This document shows positions 55,151-64,000 of a stretch of DNA of 64,000 nt, piece by piece. The translations under genes and the position numbers were made by a program. The notes beneath the pieces were generated by a model that saw only the letters and a program-made list of their open reading frames with translations, ran no database searches and was not told where the DNA came from. How positions within the stretch are numbered: the stretch's first letter is position 1; each line of letters starts with the position of its first letter. This stretch comes from Limnephilus marmoratus (taxonomy: Eukaryota > Arthropoda > Insecta > Trichoptera > Limnephilidae), in assembly GCA_917880885.1 (NCBI GenBank), contig OU862908.1:13007501-13071500 (forward strand). Reading direction: 5' to 3'.

Positions 55151-55319
55151 GCAGAGGAAGGGATTGCAAAAGAGACATATAAGCGGTAGAGGATAGCAGA
55201 GGGGTAAATTTGGAAAATCCATGCTTCTCATACGGACAAGTAAATGGCCTGCATCGAATTTTTTTTTTATTTATTCGAGTACTTACCAGATGGATAAACA
55301 AAAAAAAATGCAAACGAAG

Positions 55320-55700
55320 TATTGAATTCCTTAAGGCTCTGCAACCGGGATCGAAAAGAAGAAGATGGAGAGATACGAAATTACAAATGTTAGAGGAGAG
55401 CGCTAACGTTTACAGCGACAAAATCGATGCGAAAATTGAGAAAATGTTTAATAAAACTCGTTTGAAATAGAGCAAAAATCTCGCGGGCATTATCTTAAAC
55501 AGCATTTAAAGAAACACTGCGAATTTTTTCATACATATAACTTGTAAAATAACTGAAACAAATGTGTTTATAATAATTTTTGGAGCACACTTTGCGATTT
55601 TTTTCTATCGAGGGAATTTTATATAATTTGCGTTTTGGCGTGGGCAATGTGCAGATATTATCTTCAAGAATAACATATATTTTTTGAGAGCTTTAAAACT
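55320..55700 (+). pseudogene. Basic protein C-terminus, family G
   Basis: A short frame ends at 55470 with GSKRRRWRDTKLQMLEESAN then DKIDAKIEKMF and a basic tail. A similar sequence, broken, lies at 640-1035 in reverse, and the similarity extends into the untranslated part, so this is a mobile or duplicated coding end rather than chance. I do not recognise the protein. No start is assignable, because the upstream purine block is foreign. Confidence 0.4.
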
Positions 55701-55856
55701 TACCGTGTTTAAGGGAAATATGTAATAAATCGGTACAAATCCGGGTTGCGGGCCCTTAAAAGTCATGTTCAAATATTCAACTTGAGTATATGAAAAACTT
55801 GAAAAATTGCACAACTCACCTAAGGTCATAGAGCAATGCACGCCACTGAGCCCTAT

Positions 55857-56199
55857 GATAGCCCCATAGGCCCTACGGTAGGTCTACAGTAGTTCTACGG
55901 CAGTTCTACGATAGCTCTACAGGCTATAAGACATCAACGTATTAATCACGCGTGGTTTCGCATCAAAGCGGCGATACGACCTGCTTGCCTTTGCCGACTG
56001 CCGGCTTCGGCATCGGGTGGTGAAAACGTTTTTGCCTGCCTGGATGGAGTTTTGAAATTAATAACATAAGCCACACATCGCGTGTGATATGAACCGTTTA
56101 AAATTAAATGGAAACGTTTATGGGAAAGTAGCTAAGATGATATTGATTAATAATATGGGACATGTGATTTTAGTGATGTCGTTCAACAAATTAATAAAT
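55857..56199. other. Unassigned sequence
   Basis: Contains local repeats of CTACGGTAGGTCTACAGTAG type at 55868-55920. No gene. Confidence 0.4.
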
Positions 56200-56430
56200 C
56201 AAATATATTAGCAAATTAATACTAGTTTTGTTAATAAATGTCTCCAACTACTTAGCTTCATCACTATGTCTGACTTAAAAAACATAAATACCCTTAGAAC
56301 TCTTTACTGCTCCTTGGTTTGAACTCATCTTGAATATGCTTGTGTTGTTTGGTCTCCTTTTTTGCTGTCCATATTAGTCATATCGAATCCGTTCAACATC
56401 GGTTCCTAATAGGGATTCTAGGAGGCTAAT
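56200..56430 (+). pseudogene. LINE reverse transcriptase-adjacent fragment
   Basis: The plus strand reads TLRTLYCSLV, a stop, THLEYACVVWSPFLL, then NPFNIGS. The LYxSLVxxHLEYAxxVWSP motif is the hallmark just after the reverse transcriptase of Jockey-like LINEs. At least two stops are present. Confidence 0.65.
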
Positions 56431-57044
56431 AAATCAAATAAAAAGTTGAGTCATCTTGTGACGATTCTTGAATTAGAAACCGAACTACAATGGTAGCTGT
56501 GTCTGAAAATCCACATACACCAATGTTTATATGGTGCGACGGGTAAGGCGCGGCGGCAGACATGCGTTGGAAGTCGGATTCTTAAATTCAACCACGCAGA
56601 CGCAAACCTATTAATACTGTTTGATAATTCAGATAGCAACTCGTAGTAGAAACCGCAATTAGCCGAACTTCGATAAAAAGATACTACCCAGATAGTATTA
56701 ATACTCTTGCGTCTATACGGTTCAAATTTAAGAACCCGATTTCGTTTACATTTCTGATGCCACGCCTAATGCAAAACCATTTTCGTGCGTGATTGTTACA
56801 AAGCTATTGTCGTGTTCCCCGACGCCCGCAGGTCCTAGGGGCAAAAATTCCTTCTGCTAGTCGTATTATTATTACTACAAATAATAAAACATCGAATAGC
56901 TTACTATATGCCAACGTGTTTAGTCATTGTCCTACATCAATGGCTTAACAAGATTTTTTTATAATTGGCTGATAACTATCAGAAAAAGTTAAAAAAAATA
57001 AAGAACACTTTATGGAAGTCCCAGAAAGAGGTCGTACGTGACGT
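56431..57044. other. Unassigned sequence
   Basis: The minus-strand frame 56451-56639 has no motif. The sequence around 56580-56760 contains a loose inverted similarity (AGGTTTGCGTCTGCGTGG-like and ACGCAAGAGTATTAATACT). Confidence 0.35.
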
Positions 57045-57760
57045 CATATTTCTATTTATTTATTAATTTTATTTTAGTAATTTGTACATTTAAGTTTACA
57101 AATTTCTAATTAATTATAATATTTCATATTGCAAACTAAATTTAATGTAATTTTATGTAGCTCCTACAATACGTCTTGAACTTTCCAATTGGTGTGGACT
57201 TCAAAGTCTCTGGTAGCTTGTTATACAACTTCATCCCCTTGTACAGCAAACTGTTCTGCGTATTCGCCTTATCCTTTTTTTGAAGCCTGAATTCTTTGCA
57301 TGTTCTTGTGTTATGTCTGTGAATGTCCTTGTTGAATACAATTTTATTTTAAAAGTATTTTGGTAAAATGTTGTTAATTATTTTATGTATAAATATCATC
57401 GTATTCAAGGTCAGCATCTGTTTCACGGTTAGCCAATTCAGTTCCTTTAACATTTTGTTTACTTTTGAAAATCTATTCCGCCGTAATATTATTCTCATTG
57501 CCCTGTAATAATTGCCCATTCTAATATTTTCTGTCTTTTTTGTTTTCATACAAGACGTGTGAGAAGGAAGAGGACCATTGTCGGTGATGTAGGTATATAC
57601 GATCTCTCCCTCTGGGACTAATATATCTGTTTATGTGTGATAAAACTGATAAATTAGTCACAATTGTTTTTATGTCGTTCTTGATTTGTTTGATGGAATG
57701 ACTTTTATTTGCACAGGTACTAAATAACTGTTGAAATGATTTCATAACACATTCTGATTA
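57045..57760 (-). pseudogene. LINE ORF2 C-terminal region and 3' tail
   Basis: On the minus strand: RAMRIILRRNRFSKVNKMLK, ELNWLTVKQML, FIHKIINNILP, then after a frame change HNTRTCKEFRLQ and LYNKLPETLKSTPIGKFKTY followed by a stop and an A/T-rich tail. This is the same Jockey/CR1-like C-terminal layout as at 10946-11250. The tail ends in repeats of AAAT type near 57055. 5'-truncated and frameshifted. Confidence 0.75.
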
Positions 57761-57904
57761 GTCGAAAACGACAGTAGTTTATTAGTAAACACACAATAAC
57801 ACCCAATGGAAAAATTATAACAAATTTTTGAACGTTTTTATTGAGTGTATAATTTTGATCCATGAGTTTTATTTTTTTTAATCTTATACATGGCTGATAC
57901 GTTT
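57761..57904. other. Unassigned sequence
   Basis: Short AT-rich spacer. Confidence 0.4.
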
Positions 57905-58400
57905 TAAGTATTTTCGTTATTTGTTTTTGGGGTGTTGTGCCGTGTTGCGCTACCTCCTTCTTTAGCCAACGTTTCGGAAAGCGTTGCAGTGTCCATCATC
58001 AGGGCAGATCCGGTAGATATGTGAAAAGTTGGCTAAAGAGTGAGGTAGCGCAACACGCCATAATACCCGAAAAACAAAAAACAAAAATTATGCATGGCTA
58101 TTTCAGAATGCCTTTCCGTGTAATTCCATGTATCTTCCTTGAAAAGCGTTAAATAAAAAAAATTAAAACCTTTCAAACGCAGCGCCCCCGTTTTTTGTCT
58201 ATGTGTTTAAATGTAGACAAAAATATCAAATGTAGTAAAAGTCAGAATGCATAAAATGTATGTTACGTATAGTATAACAAATCGTAAACAAGATAAACCT
58301 CTCTACGGTTTAATGTATTTATTTTTACTGACGTGCTATTTTTATCCTTTTAAGATGTTTTATTTTATTTTTCTTCTTACCTATTTATAAATTTTTTTTT
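57905..58400 (+). mobile_element. Penelope-like palindrome (family P), copy 4
   Basis: Left arm 57912-57970 (TTGTTTTTGGGGTGTTGTGC, GCGCTACCTCCTTCTTTAGC) pairs with 58029-58075. The spacer holds, on the minus strand, CTGATGATGGACACTGCAAC and TTTCCGAAACG. The downstream 320 bp repeats 53985-54245, with a 60 bp addition at 58225-58285. Confidence 0.6.
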
Positions 58401-58444
58401 TTATTAATTTTCACACTCCATAAAATGTGTGGGATTATGAGACA

Positions 58445-58530
58445 CAATCCAAATCCTGCATCCCCAAAGATGACATAGGCCCTGAGGGAAATTATTTTCC
58501 TCAGGGCCTCCCAGATGGAGCTCATTTAAA
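58445..58530 (+). repeat. LINE/SINE C hairpin tail fragment
   Basis: CTGCATCCCCAAAGATGACA, GGCCCTGAGGG...CCTCAGGGCC and a poly-A end: the tail of the LINE at 23066-23592 without its body. Confidence 0.8.
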
Positions 58531-58567
58531 AAAAAATACGGGAAAAAATCACATATATTATTATTAC

Positions 58568-59435
58568 TAGCTGACCCGGCTACGCGTAGCTGTGGCTAAT
58601 AAAACACAACGCCATCTACTGGATGGTTTTCCAACCTTTATAATCACCGCCGTCTTTGAGTTATCGCGAAGAGACAGACAGATGCCGCGAAGGACTTTAA
58701 TTTATAATACGTAGAGATGGTGTGAAAGATTATAATAATGTGCATGAAAGGCTTGGGGCAACTTACGTATTTAAGTTAATAAGTATTAATACTGTACCCG
58801 TCTAAATAACTTTTCAATTACCGCAATGTACGTGACCATTTTTTTAGAAGATAGAATGGGTATAGTAAGCTATCCGTAAAAGATAGATATATGCCTTCGC
58901 GGACTTTTTTGTAGATCTATAAAAGAGATATCACACCATGCATTGTTTTGTTATATCCAAAAAGGATAAGGCAGCGTTTTCGATGAAAGCTACCAGGCGG
59001 CATGACTTTTTCCGACACTTCTAACAATTATCGTCGTTCAACCAATTTACACAAATCGTTAACAAATTACATATTTAAACCTTCCTCACGAAACACTCTA
59101 TCTATTGGTGAAAACCGCATGAAAATCCGTTCAGTAGTTTTCGAGTTTATCGCGAACAGACAGACAGACAGATGACGCGGGGACTTTAATTTATAGTATG
59201 TAGAGATATCTAATAATTTGGTTAACAAAAGCCTTTTTTGTTTTTAAAATCATCGAAACACAATAATCAAACTCACCATTTCCGTCCGAATTATGTTTAA
59301 ACGATTCATTATTTTTGATTTTTTATTCGTTTATCCATGTAAAGTATATTTACATCGGGTTTATCGCGAACAGACAGACGGACGACGCAGGGGACTTTAA
59401 TTTATAATATGTAGAGATGTAGAGATAGAGATATA
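58568..59435 (+). mobile_element. RTE-type tails (family S), cluster of three
   Basis: The first (58568-58720) runs AGCTGACCCGGCTACGCGTA to GGACTTTAATTTATAATACG. The second ends at 59215 (CTCTATCTATTGGTGAAAAC, CGCGAACAGACAGACAGACA, GGACTTTAATTTATAGTATG). The third ends at 59435 (ATCGCGAACAGACAGACGGA, TTATAATATGTAGAGA). Repeated AGACAGACAG and a TATGTAGAGAT end are typical of RTE-linked SINEs in insects. They could be nested insertions. Confidence 0.6.
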
Positions 59436-59916
59436 TACCCGAGTACTTAGTACATACGCTTTAAGTTCTACAGGTAGCGTGGGAGGGTAAAGCTTTAGAT
59501 ATTCGAAACAACCCCCAAAGGGACCGTACTCATCCAAAGATTAAAAATAGAATTTGTAATTATGATTACGTGTAATACGTTTTAGCACTCATTATAATCT
59601 TCGCGAATCATGTTTTTGCGTTTCGGGGATTATAGCTTGAACTGTTCCTACAGCAACTTTGCAAGGAGCAATCATTTTATCAGTAGTATCTAAGTATATT
59701 AAAAACAAAACTGTACCAATAATTTCAGTATTTAATATGTCAAGTGGTGATGTGCCCTCTTTTTAGTCAACTTTGATACCTTTTTTTTAATTTCTCATCA
59801 ATAAATTTGATTATTTTTTACTGTGATGGAATAGAACACATCTTATTTTTTTATACCCTATCTTACTGAACGATATTAAAAAACAGCAAAGAATATGGCA
59901 CCTTGTTTTTTTTTTA
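59436..59916. other. Unassigned AT-rich sequence
   Basis: No feature recognised. Confidence 0.4.
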
Positions 59917-60220
59917 ATATGAATACCTCAAAAGGGTCTCAGCTGCTCCCGTTTGGAGCCAGTGAGACTATGGCATCCCCAATCGGTAATGTAGAGGGGA
60001 AGCAGATGGAAAAGAGGAAGGTGGGGAACACGTAGCTATTCAGATCTGGTCACCAAACACGGCTAAAGTAATTTTAAGCAACATATATATTATTTTAAAG
60101 TCTGTGAAATAACACAAATTATTCAAATAAAATTTATTTGCCCGCGCTGGAATTCGATCCCGCGACCTTTGGATTACGAGTCAAGAGCCTTATCCCTAGC
60201 CCACTCCGCAGGCGGTCGTC
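59917..60220 (-). mobile_element. SINE A, shortened
   Basis: Inverted: CAGCTGCTCCCGTTTGGAGC left end, inverted B box GGAATTCGATCCCGCGACC, and GCAGGCGGTCGTCAAG right end. The body lacks part of the middle. Confidence 0.8.
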
Positions 60221-60261
60221 AAGTCTTGTCTTATTTATTTACAGGTGAATGGATTTCTGAA

Positions 60262-60302
60262 GACTATAACTTATTTATTTATTTATTTTATTTATTTATT
60301 TA
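60262..60302 (+). repeat. Short (TTTA)n microsatellite
   Basis: About ten units of TTTA, beginning about 40 bases beyond the end of SINE A. Confidence 0.85.
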
Positions 60303-62240
60303 TTGTAAGAAACAAACAGCAATTTATATACAGGATGAGTTATACAAGAGGTTAAACATGAGGTAAGCCAAAACAGTTTCTTATGCTAATGTTGGTTATT
60401 ATGATATAATATACAATTGTAATTGGTAATAACCGTTAAATGAAAATGAAAATAACAAAACAAAAAAAAAATATATATATAAGTATATTAGAAGGAAAAA
60501 GGAAGAGGAAAGGGCAAGAGGCAGAGGAAGGTGGGATGGGGACAGGAGATGCTCATGCTGTACCTTTTCTATACTTGTGCATTAATTTAATTAACATTTG
60601 TGGTCGTACGTTTGACTTCGTTTCGGTATTTCACAAGAGTGTTATTAAGAATATCGATATCGTTAAATTGCGTGTTATATTGCGCGCATATACGGGGGAT
60701 TGGAGAATTTAATAATTTAACTTACGGACATGAATGGACTTCGCCAAAAAGTTGTACAAATTCAATGATGAACGATTATTATAAAGATTTTAAAAAAATT
60801 TGAAAGTACAAATTATGTTTTAAAAAATAACAAACTGTACAGCCTTAAATATTAATCTCAAAAAAATATTTATAGGTCACTTACTACCGGGATAACCAAA
60901 AAAAAACTTTTTTTTAAATAAAATTAATAATTTGCATCCAAAAACCAGTAATAATGTAAATATGTTGCAAGGGCAACGCAAGGACACTTTGCTTTTAACG
61001 AACTTCTTACGTTATGTGATGAAAGTAATCAAATGTAATGTGATGTTGCTAAAATAAACTCGCAGCTCTTGTCGTCACGGAATAAGCCAGAATACATTAG
61101 GGAGTATGTTTATGTGTTTTATGAATATTTAAGTACCTCGGTTTTAAGTAGTGTATTTACTGCAAAACAAATGAAATATTTATTTATGTGCATACATAAT
61201 ATTCGAGATTAAATATTACTTACCGAGGGCTTGGTTATGATTTTGGTGGAAAATACAAGGTTGTATCTGCCAGTTTAGAAAATGACTTTAATAAAGTCAA
61301 ACGACATTGTCTTTTATTGAAAACGGACTGAAAATAGATGCTGTAATGCGGTGTACGGTTTTCCGCATTTGCTGTTCTTGACACTCTGAATATAATACAT
61401 GGAACAGACTACAAACGCAGTACATAACATACGTAGTTTTTACATATGACGTCAACCGCGATGGTTACAAGTTTGAAGGATTTAGAAAATCATAACCACA
61501 AGTAAAGCGTATCGCACAGCTAGTTGTGGTGTTTTAATTCAACTTACGGATTAATTAAAAATTGTGAGAAGATAATTTCGTAATGATAATGTTAATTTGT
61601 GTAATTTGAAATTTATTTTAGCACAATTATATGTCTCATGTTATAGTACAATAATTTATTATTTCATATGATTGCAAAATGATTTTTTTTCGATGGATCG
61701 AACATAATAACTTATGTTAATCGTGCGATATAAACAATTCTCACAATTAGCTAAATTACTATCAATTTTTTTCCGAATGTTTGAAAACTAAAAAAAGAAT
61801 GAGTATCAGGCCTCGACCGTATTATTTCAGAGGGTCAAAATATTTCCGCTTTACGATAAAATCCAAATAAATGGATTATTTCTGAACGTATCTGAAAACT
61901 AAATACAGTTTTTGAAATGTGATAAAATACGCTTTCAAATGTTATAAATTAAAATAAACTACAATACGGCTCACCTTACCATTTTCTAACTAAAATTACT
62001 GATAATGAAAAAAATAAAAACACGTTTTATTATAAAAATGTATTATAAACGTTATTTTCACCTCACTTTTTTGTAGTTCCATGTAAAAATAATTACTGAA
62101 AAATTCCCTAAGTTACATAAATTTATTTCAAAATGCGATTCAAAACTGTGGATCCAGGTGTACATTTTACTTATTTTGTGGTTAGTTTTTGTATTTGAAT
62201 ATAAAGCCGTTTATATCATATTTGTCACTACGATAGTAAA
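60303..62240. other. Unassigned AT-rich sequence
   Basis: Overlapping plus-strand frames at 60440-60712 and 60600-60803 have no motif; the first starts in an AT/A-rich tract and a GGAAGAGG stretch. Nothing else recognised. Confidence 0.4.
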
Positions 62241-62646
62241 GGGGTCGTTCAAGTATTACGTAACGCACTTGGGGGGGGGGGGGGGGTCTGTGTGAAACGT
62301 TACTGTGCGTTACGAGGGGGCGGGGGGGGAGGGGTTCGAACAACGCGTTACGTAACATATTTTTCTTTAGTTAGATAAAAAAACTAGGGAATTAAAATCT
62401 TCCAAGTTGGCAACCCTTTTATCTCGAAATTTCTTGTTTTATTTTAACGCGATTAAAACAAGAAAAAGGTATTTAAGCGACTTTACAGTACTTCACGCAA
62501 CTTAATTGTGACATTCGGGTAAAAATTTTCACTTGGGCGTTACGTAACGTTTAGGGGGGGGGGGGGTACGGAAAAACGTTACGGCGCGTTACATGGGGGG
62601 GTCAAAAATCTTCAAAAATGACGTTACGTAATACTTGAACGCCCCC
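62241..62646. mobile_element. G-rich MITE with TTACGTAA ends
   Basis: Ends GTCGTTCAAGTATTACGTAA and TTACGTAATACTTGAACG are inverted. The interior has several poly-G runs and repeated GCGTTAC / GTTACGTAAC motifs. AAA abuts both ends. No transposase. Similar MITEs with a CAAGTATTACGTAA start are widespread in arthropods. Confidence 0.75.
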
Positions 62647-62790
62647 AAAGGAGATACGACGATTTCTATGAGAACTGGCGTTACGAGGGGGCGGGGGGGG
62701 GGGGTTCGAACAACGCGTTCAAGTATTACGTTACGTAATACTTGAACGCCCCCAAGGGAGATACGACGATTTCTATGAGAACTGTATGAG
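62647..62790. repeat. Partial tandem duplication of the MITE right end plus flank
   Basis: AGGAGATACGACGATTTCTA TGAGAACTG follows the MITE at 62650. It recurs at about 62757 after a second, shortened MITE end made of GGCGTTACGAGGGGGCGGG and GTATTACGTTACGTAATACT. So the flank was copied along with a rearranged end. Confidence 0.7.
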
Positions 62791-64000
62791 TTAATATAAA
62801 AAAGAACACGGTTAAATAATAGATTAGGATACGAGTGTGTTTTTTTACCTACATTTATCTTAGCTTTTTTCAATGTTCTGTTTTCTCGTGGATCCAAATA
62901 TTTAACATCAGATTAAATCAGATTTTGATGGAGACGGCTTAATCTAGTACAGCTTATATCTGCAGATGTAGGATTTACCCGCCTGGAGTGAATACAAACA
63001 CTGACAAAGGAATTGTTAGGCTTTTACAATTATAACCGACGAACAATTAAATATTAAAAGGTAATTTTCTACTCAGCTCCACTGTGGATTTTCTGGGAAG
63101 TGATTTCTAATTCAGCAGAGAAGAAAGTTACTTTGTGCTGAGTGAGCAGGATTAGGAATCTCCTGAAACAGCCGCTGATATATTCTGGCTTAAGAAAACA
63201 TCGCTTGCAGGTTAAATATTCAAGGCACCTGAGATTTCATAACTCGGGAAATAACTTAAAACTTCAATTTGTTGCGGAAAATCTTTGTTTGAAATAACGG
63301 CCATATTAATAATTTATTGTATCACCGAACCGTTTAAGATTACGTTTGGAATTCGTGATTATGTTTCACGCAAATGTGTGCAAGGGAGTCAAAGGAACGT
63401 GATTAATACAAAATACATAGCTAATTTTGCTAACTTCGCCCGTAACTTGGATTCGTTTATTATGTACATACATTTTATATTCTATTACCTACATCTTAAC
63501 CCTTCGAATAATAAGAAAATAATTTTCTGTCAACTTTTGCCTGTCAAGGTTTGCGCGCAAAATTCCTGGTTCTTCCCGTGCATTTTTAATGTTCCTATTT
63601 ATTGGTTTTTTTTAACGCTTTTGCAAAAATAAAAATTGTTCTAAAATTTAGATAAAATAATCTTTCCGATATGTTTATTAGAAATCAACATTTTTGTTTA
63701 TAAATATTAAAATTTTAATATTGGAAACGTAAATTGGCTAAAAAATGCATACCTGCGAATATTTGAATTAAAGTAATTAAAATAGAATAAACTTCAAATT
63801 TTAAATTCAGATTCCTTTTCTAAACAAAATTTGTAATAAAACTGTCACCTCACTTTTTATCACTTTCATACAATTTTATTTTAAAATTAAATGTGGGTTA
63901 CGTCACAAATAGGCGCAAAATCAAACCATCACTTTTGATCAGGTTTGTAAAATATCTGAACAACCTAGCTCATATAATTCTAAGATAATGAGAAGCATTA
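62791..64000. other. Unassigned AT-rich sequence
   Basis: A plus-strand frame at 63285-63632 (115 codons) is rich in Phe/Ile/Asn with no recognisable domain and no repeat context. No other feature seen. Confidence 0.4.

Larger units (their letters stand above)
53570..55848. mobile_element. hAT-like element, composite
   Basis: Ends CAGTGGCGTGCA and TGCACGCCACTG are a perfect 12-bp inverted pair of hAT type. Flanking octamers AACCCTAT (53562-53569) and AGCCCTAT (55849-55856) match at 7 of 8, fitting an aged target duplication. The interior holds a family P palindrome, the minisatellite repeat E, a purine-rich block and a short basic open frame shared with 640-1035. No hAT transposase motif was found. 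Confidence 0.7.

Noticed and set aside
54833..55313. Pro/Ser-rich minus-strand frames over 100 codons
   Set aside because: Three overlapping frames over a purine-rich block; composition alone explains the lack of stops.
1..64000. Integrated virus or retrovirus-like provirus
   Set aside because: No capsid, envelope, protease or integrase motifs and no paired long terminal repeats were seen in any frame I read.

Overview
This 64 kb window is AT-rich animal DNA, most likely from an insect. I recognise no intact host protein-coding gene. The basis for 'insect' is the repeat content: short TTAGG-type tracts (the common insect telomere motif), mariner, hAT and CMC-like DNA transposons, non-LTR retrotransposon fragments, tRNA-derived SINEs, and ends that look Penelope-like. 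The order is not resolved. Open reading frames are short and mostly explained by decayed mobile elements, so the window reads as intergenic or intronic repeat-rich sequence.

Layout. 1-2.4 kb: a hAT-like end, a decayed coding fragment and tRNA-type SINE 'A'. 2.6-5.95 kb: the most striking object, a 3.3 kb element with inverted arms of about 960 bp that carries a decayed gene for a PIN/FEN-like protein with a C-terminal cysteine-rich domain. 6-12 kb: foldback MITEs (one with 8-bp hAT-type target duplications), SINE A and a LINE tail. 12.27-14.5 kb: a hAT element with an exact 8-bp duplication, itself interrupted by a second element (CACTGG ends, TAA duplication) holding an antisense pseudogene. 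15.8-25.2 kb: a Tc1/mariner-like element, an RTE-like LINE tail, inverted pairs of the tRNA-like repeat 'B', a LINE whose 3' tail is a conserved hairpin, and an internally deleted mariner.

25-42 kb: dispersed families 'F' and 'D', a C-rich MITE, SINE 'C', a second RTE-like LINE tail, and a MITE inserted in a D copy that leaves a readable empty site. 42.8-44.1 kb: a nested inverted structure built from repeat B and a GACAGTTCATCC-type minisatellite. 44.6-53 kb: another MITE, SINE A and C copies, LINE tails and a pure (GTTT)n tract of nearly 300 bp flanked by (ATTT)n. 53.57-55.85 kb: a hAT-like element with near-perfect 8-bp duplications that has gathered a Penelope-like palindrome, the minisatellite repeat and a purine-rich block. 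56-64 kb: more LINE tails, a second palindromic Penelope-like end, RTE-type SINE tails, SINE A, and G-rich MITEs carrying TTACGTAA motifs.

Nothing here forms an operon or pathway. The common thread is mobility in trans: SINE C shares the hairpin tail of the LINE at 23.1-23.6 kb, and the MITEs share terminal features with transposase-bearing families. Family letters (A, B, C, D, E, F, G, H, S, T, P) are my own labels, assigned by comparing copies by eye within this window. Repeat boundaries are accurate to a few bases where a target duplication is quoted and to about 10-30 bases elsewhere.
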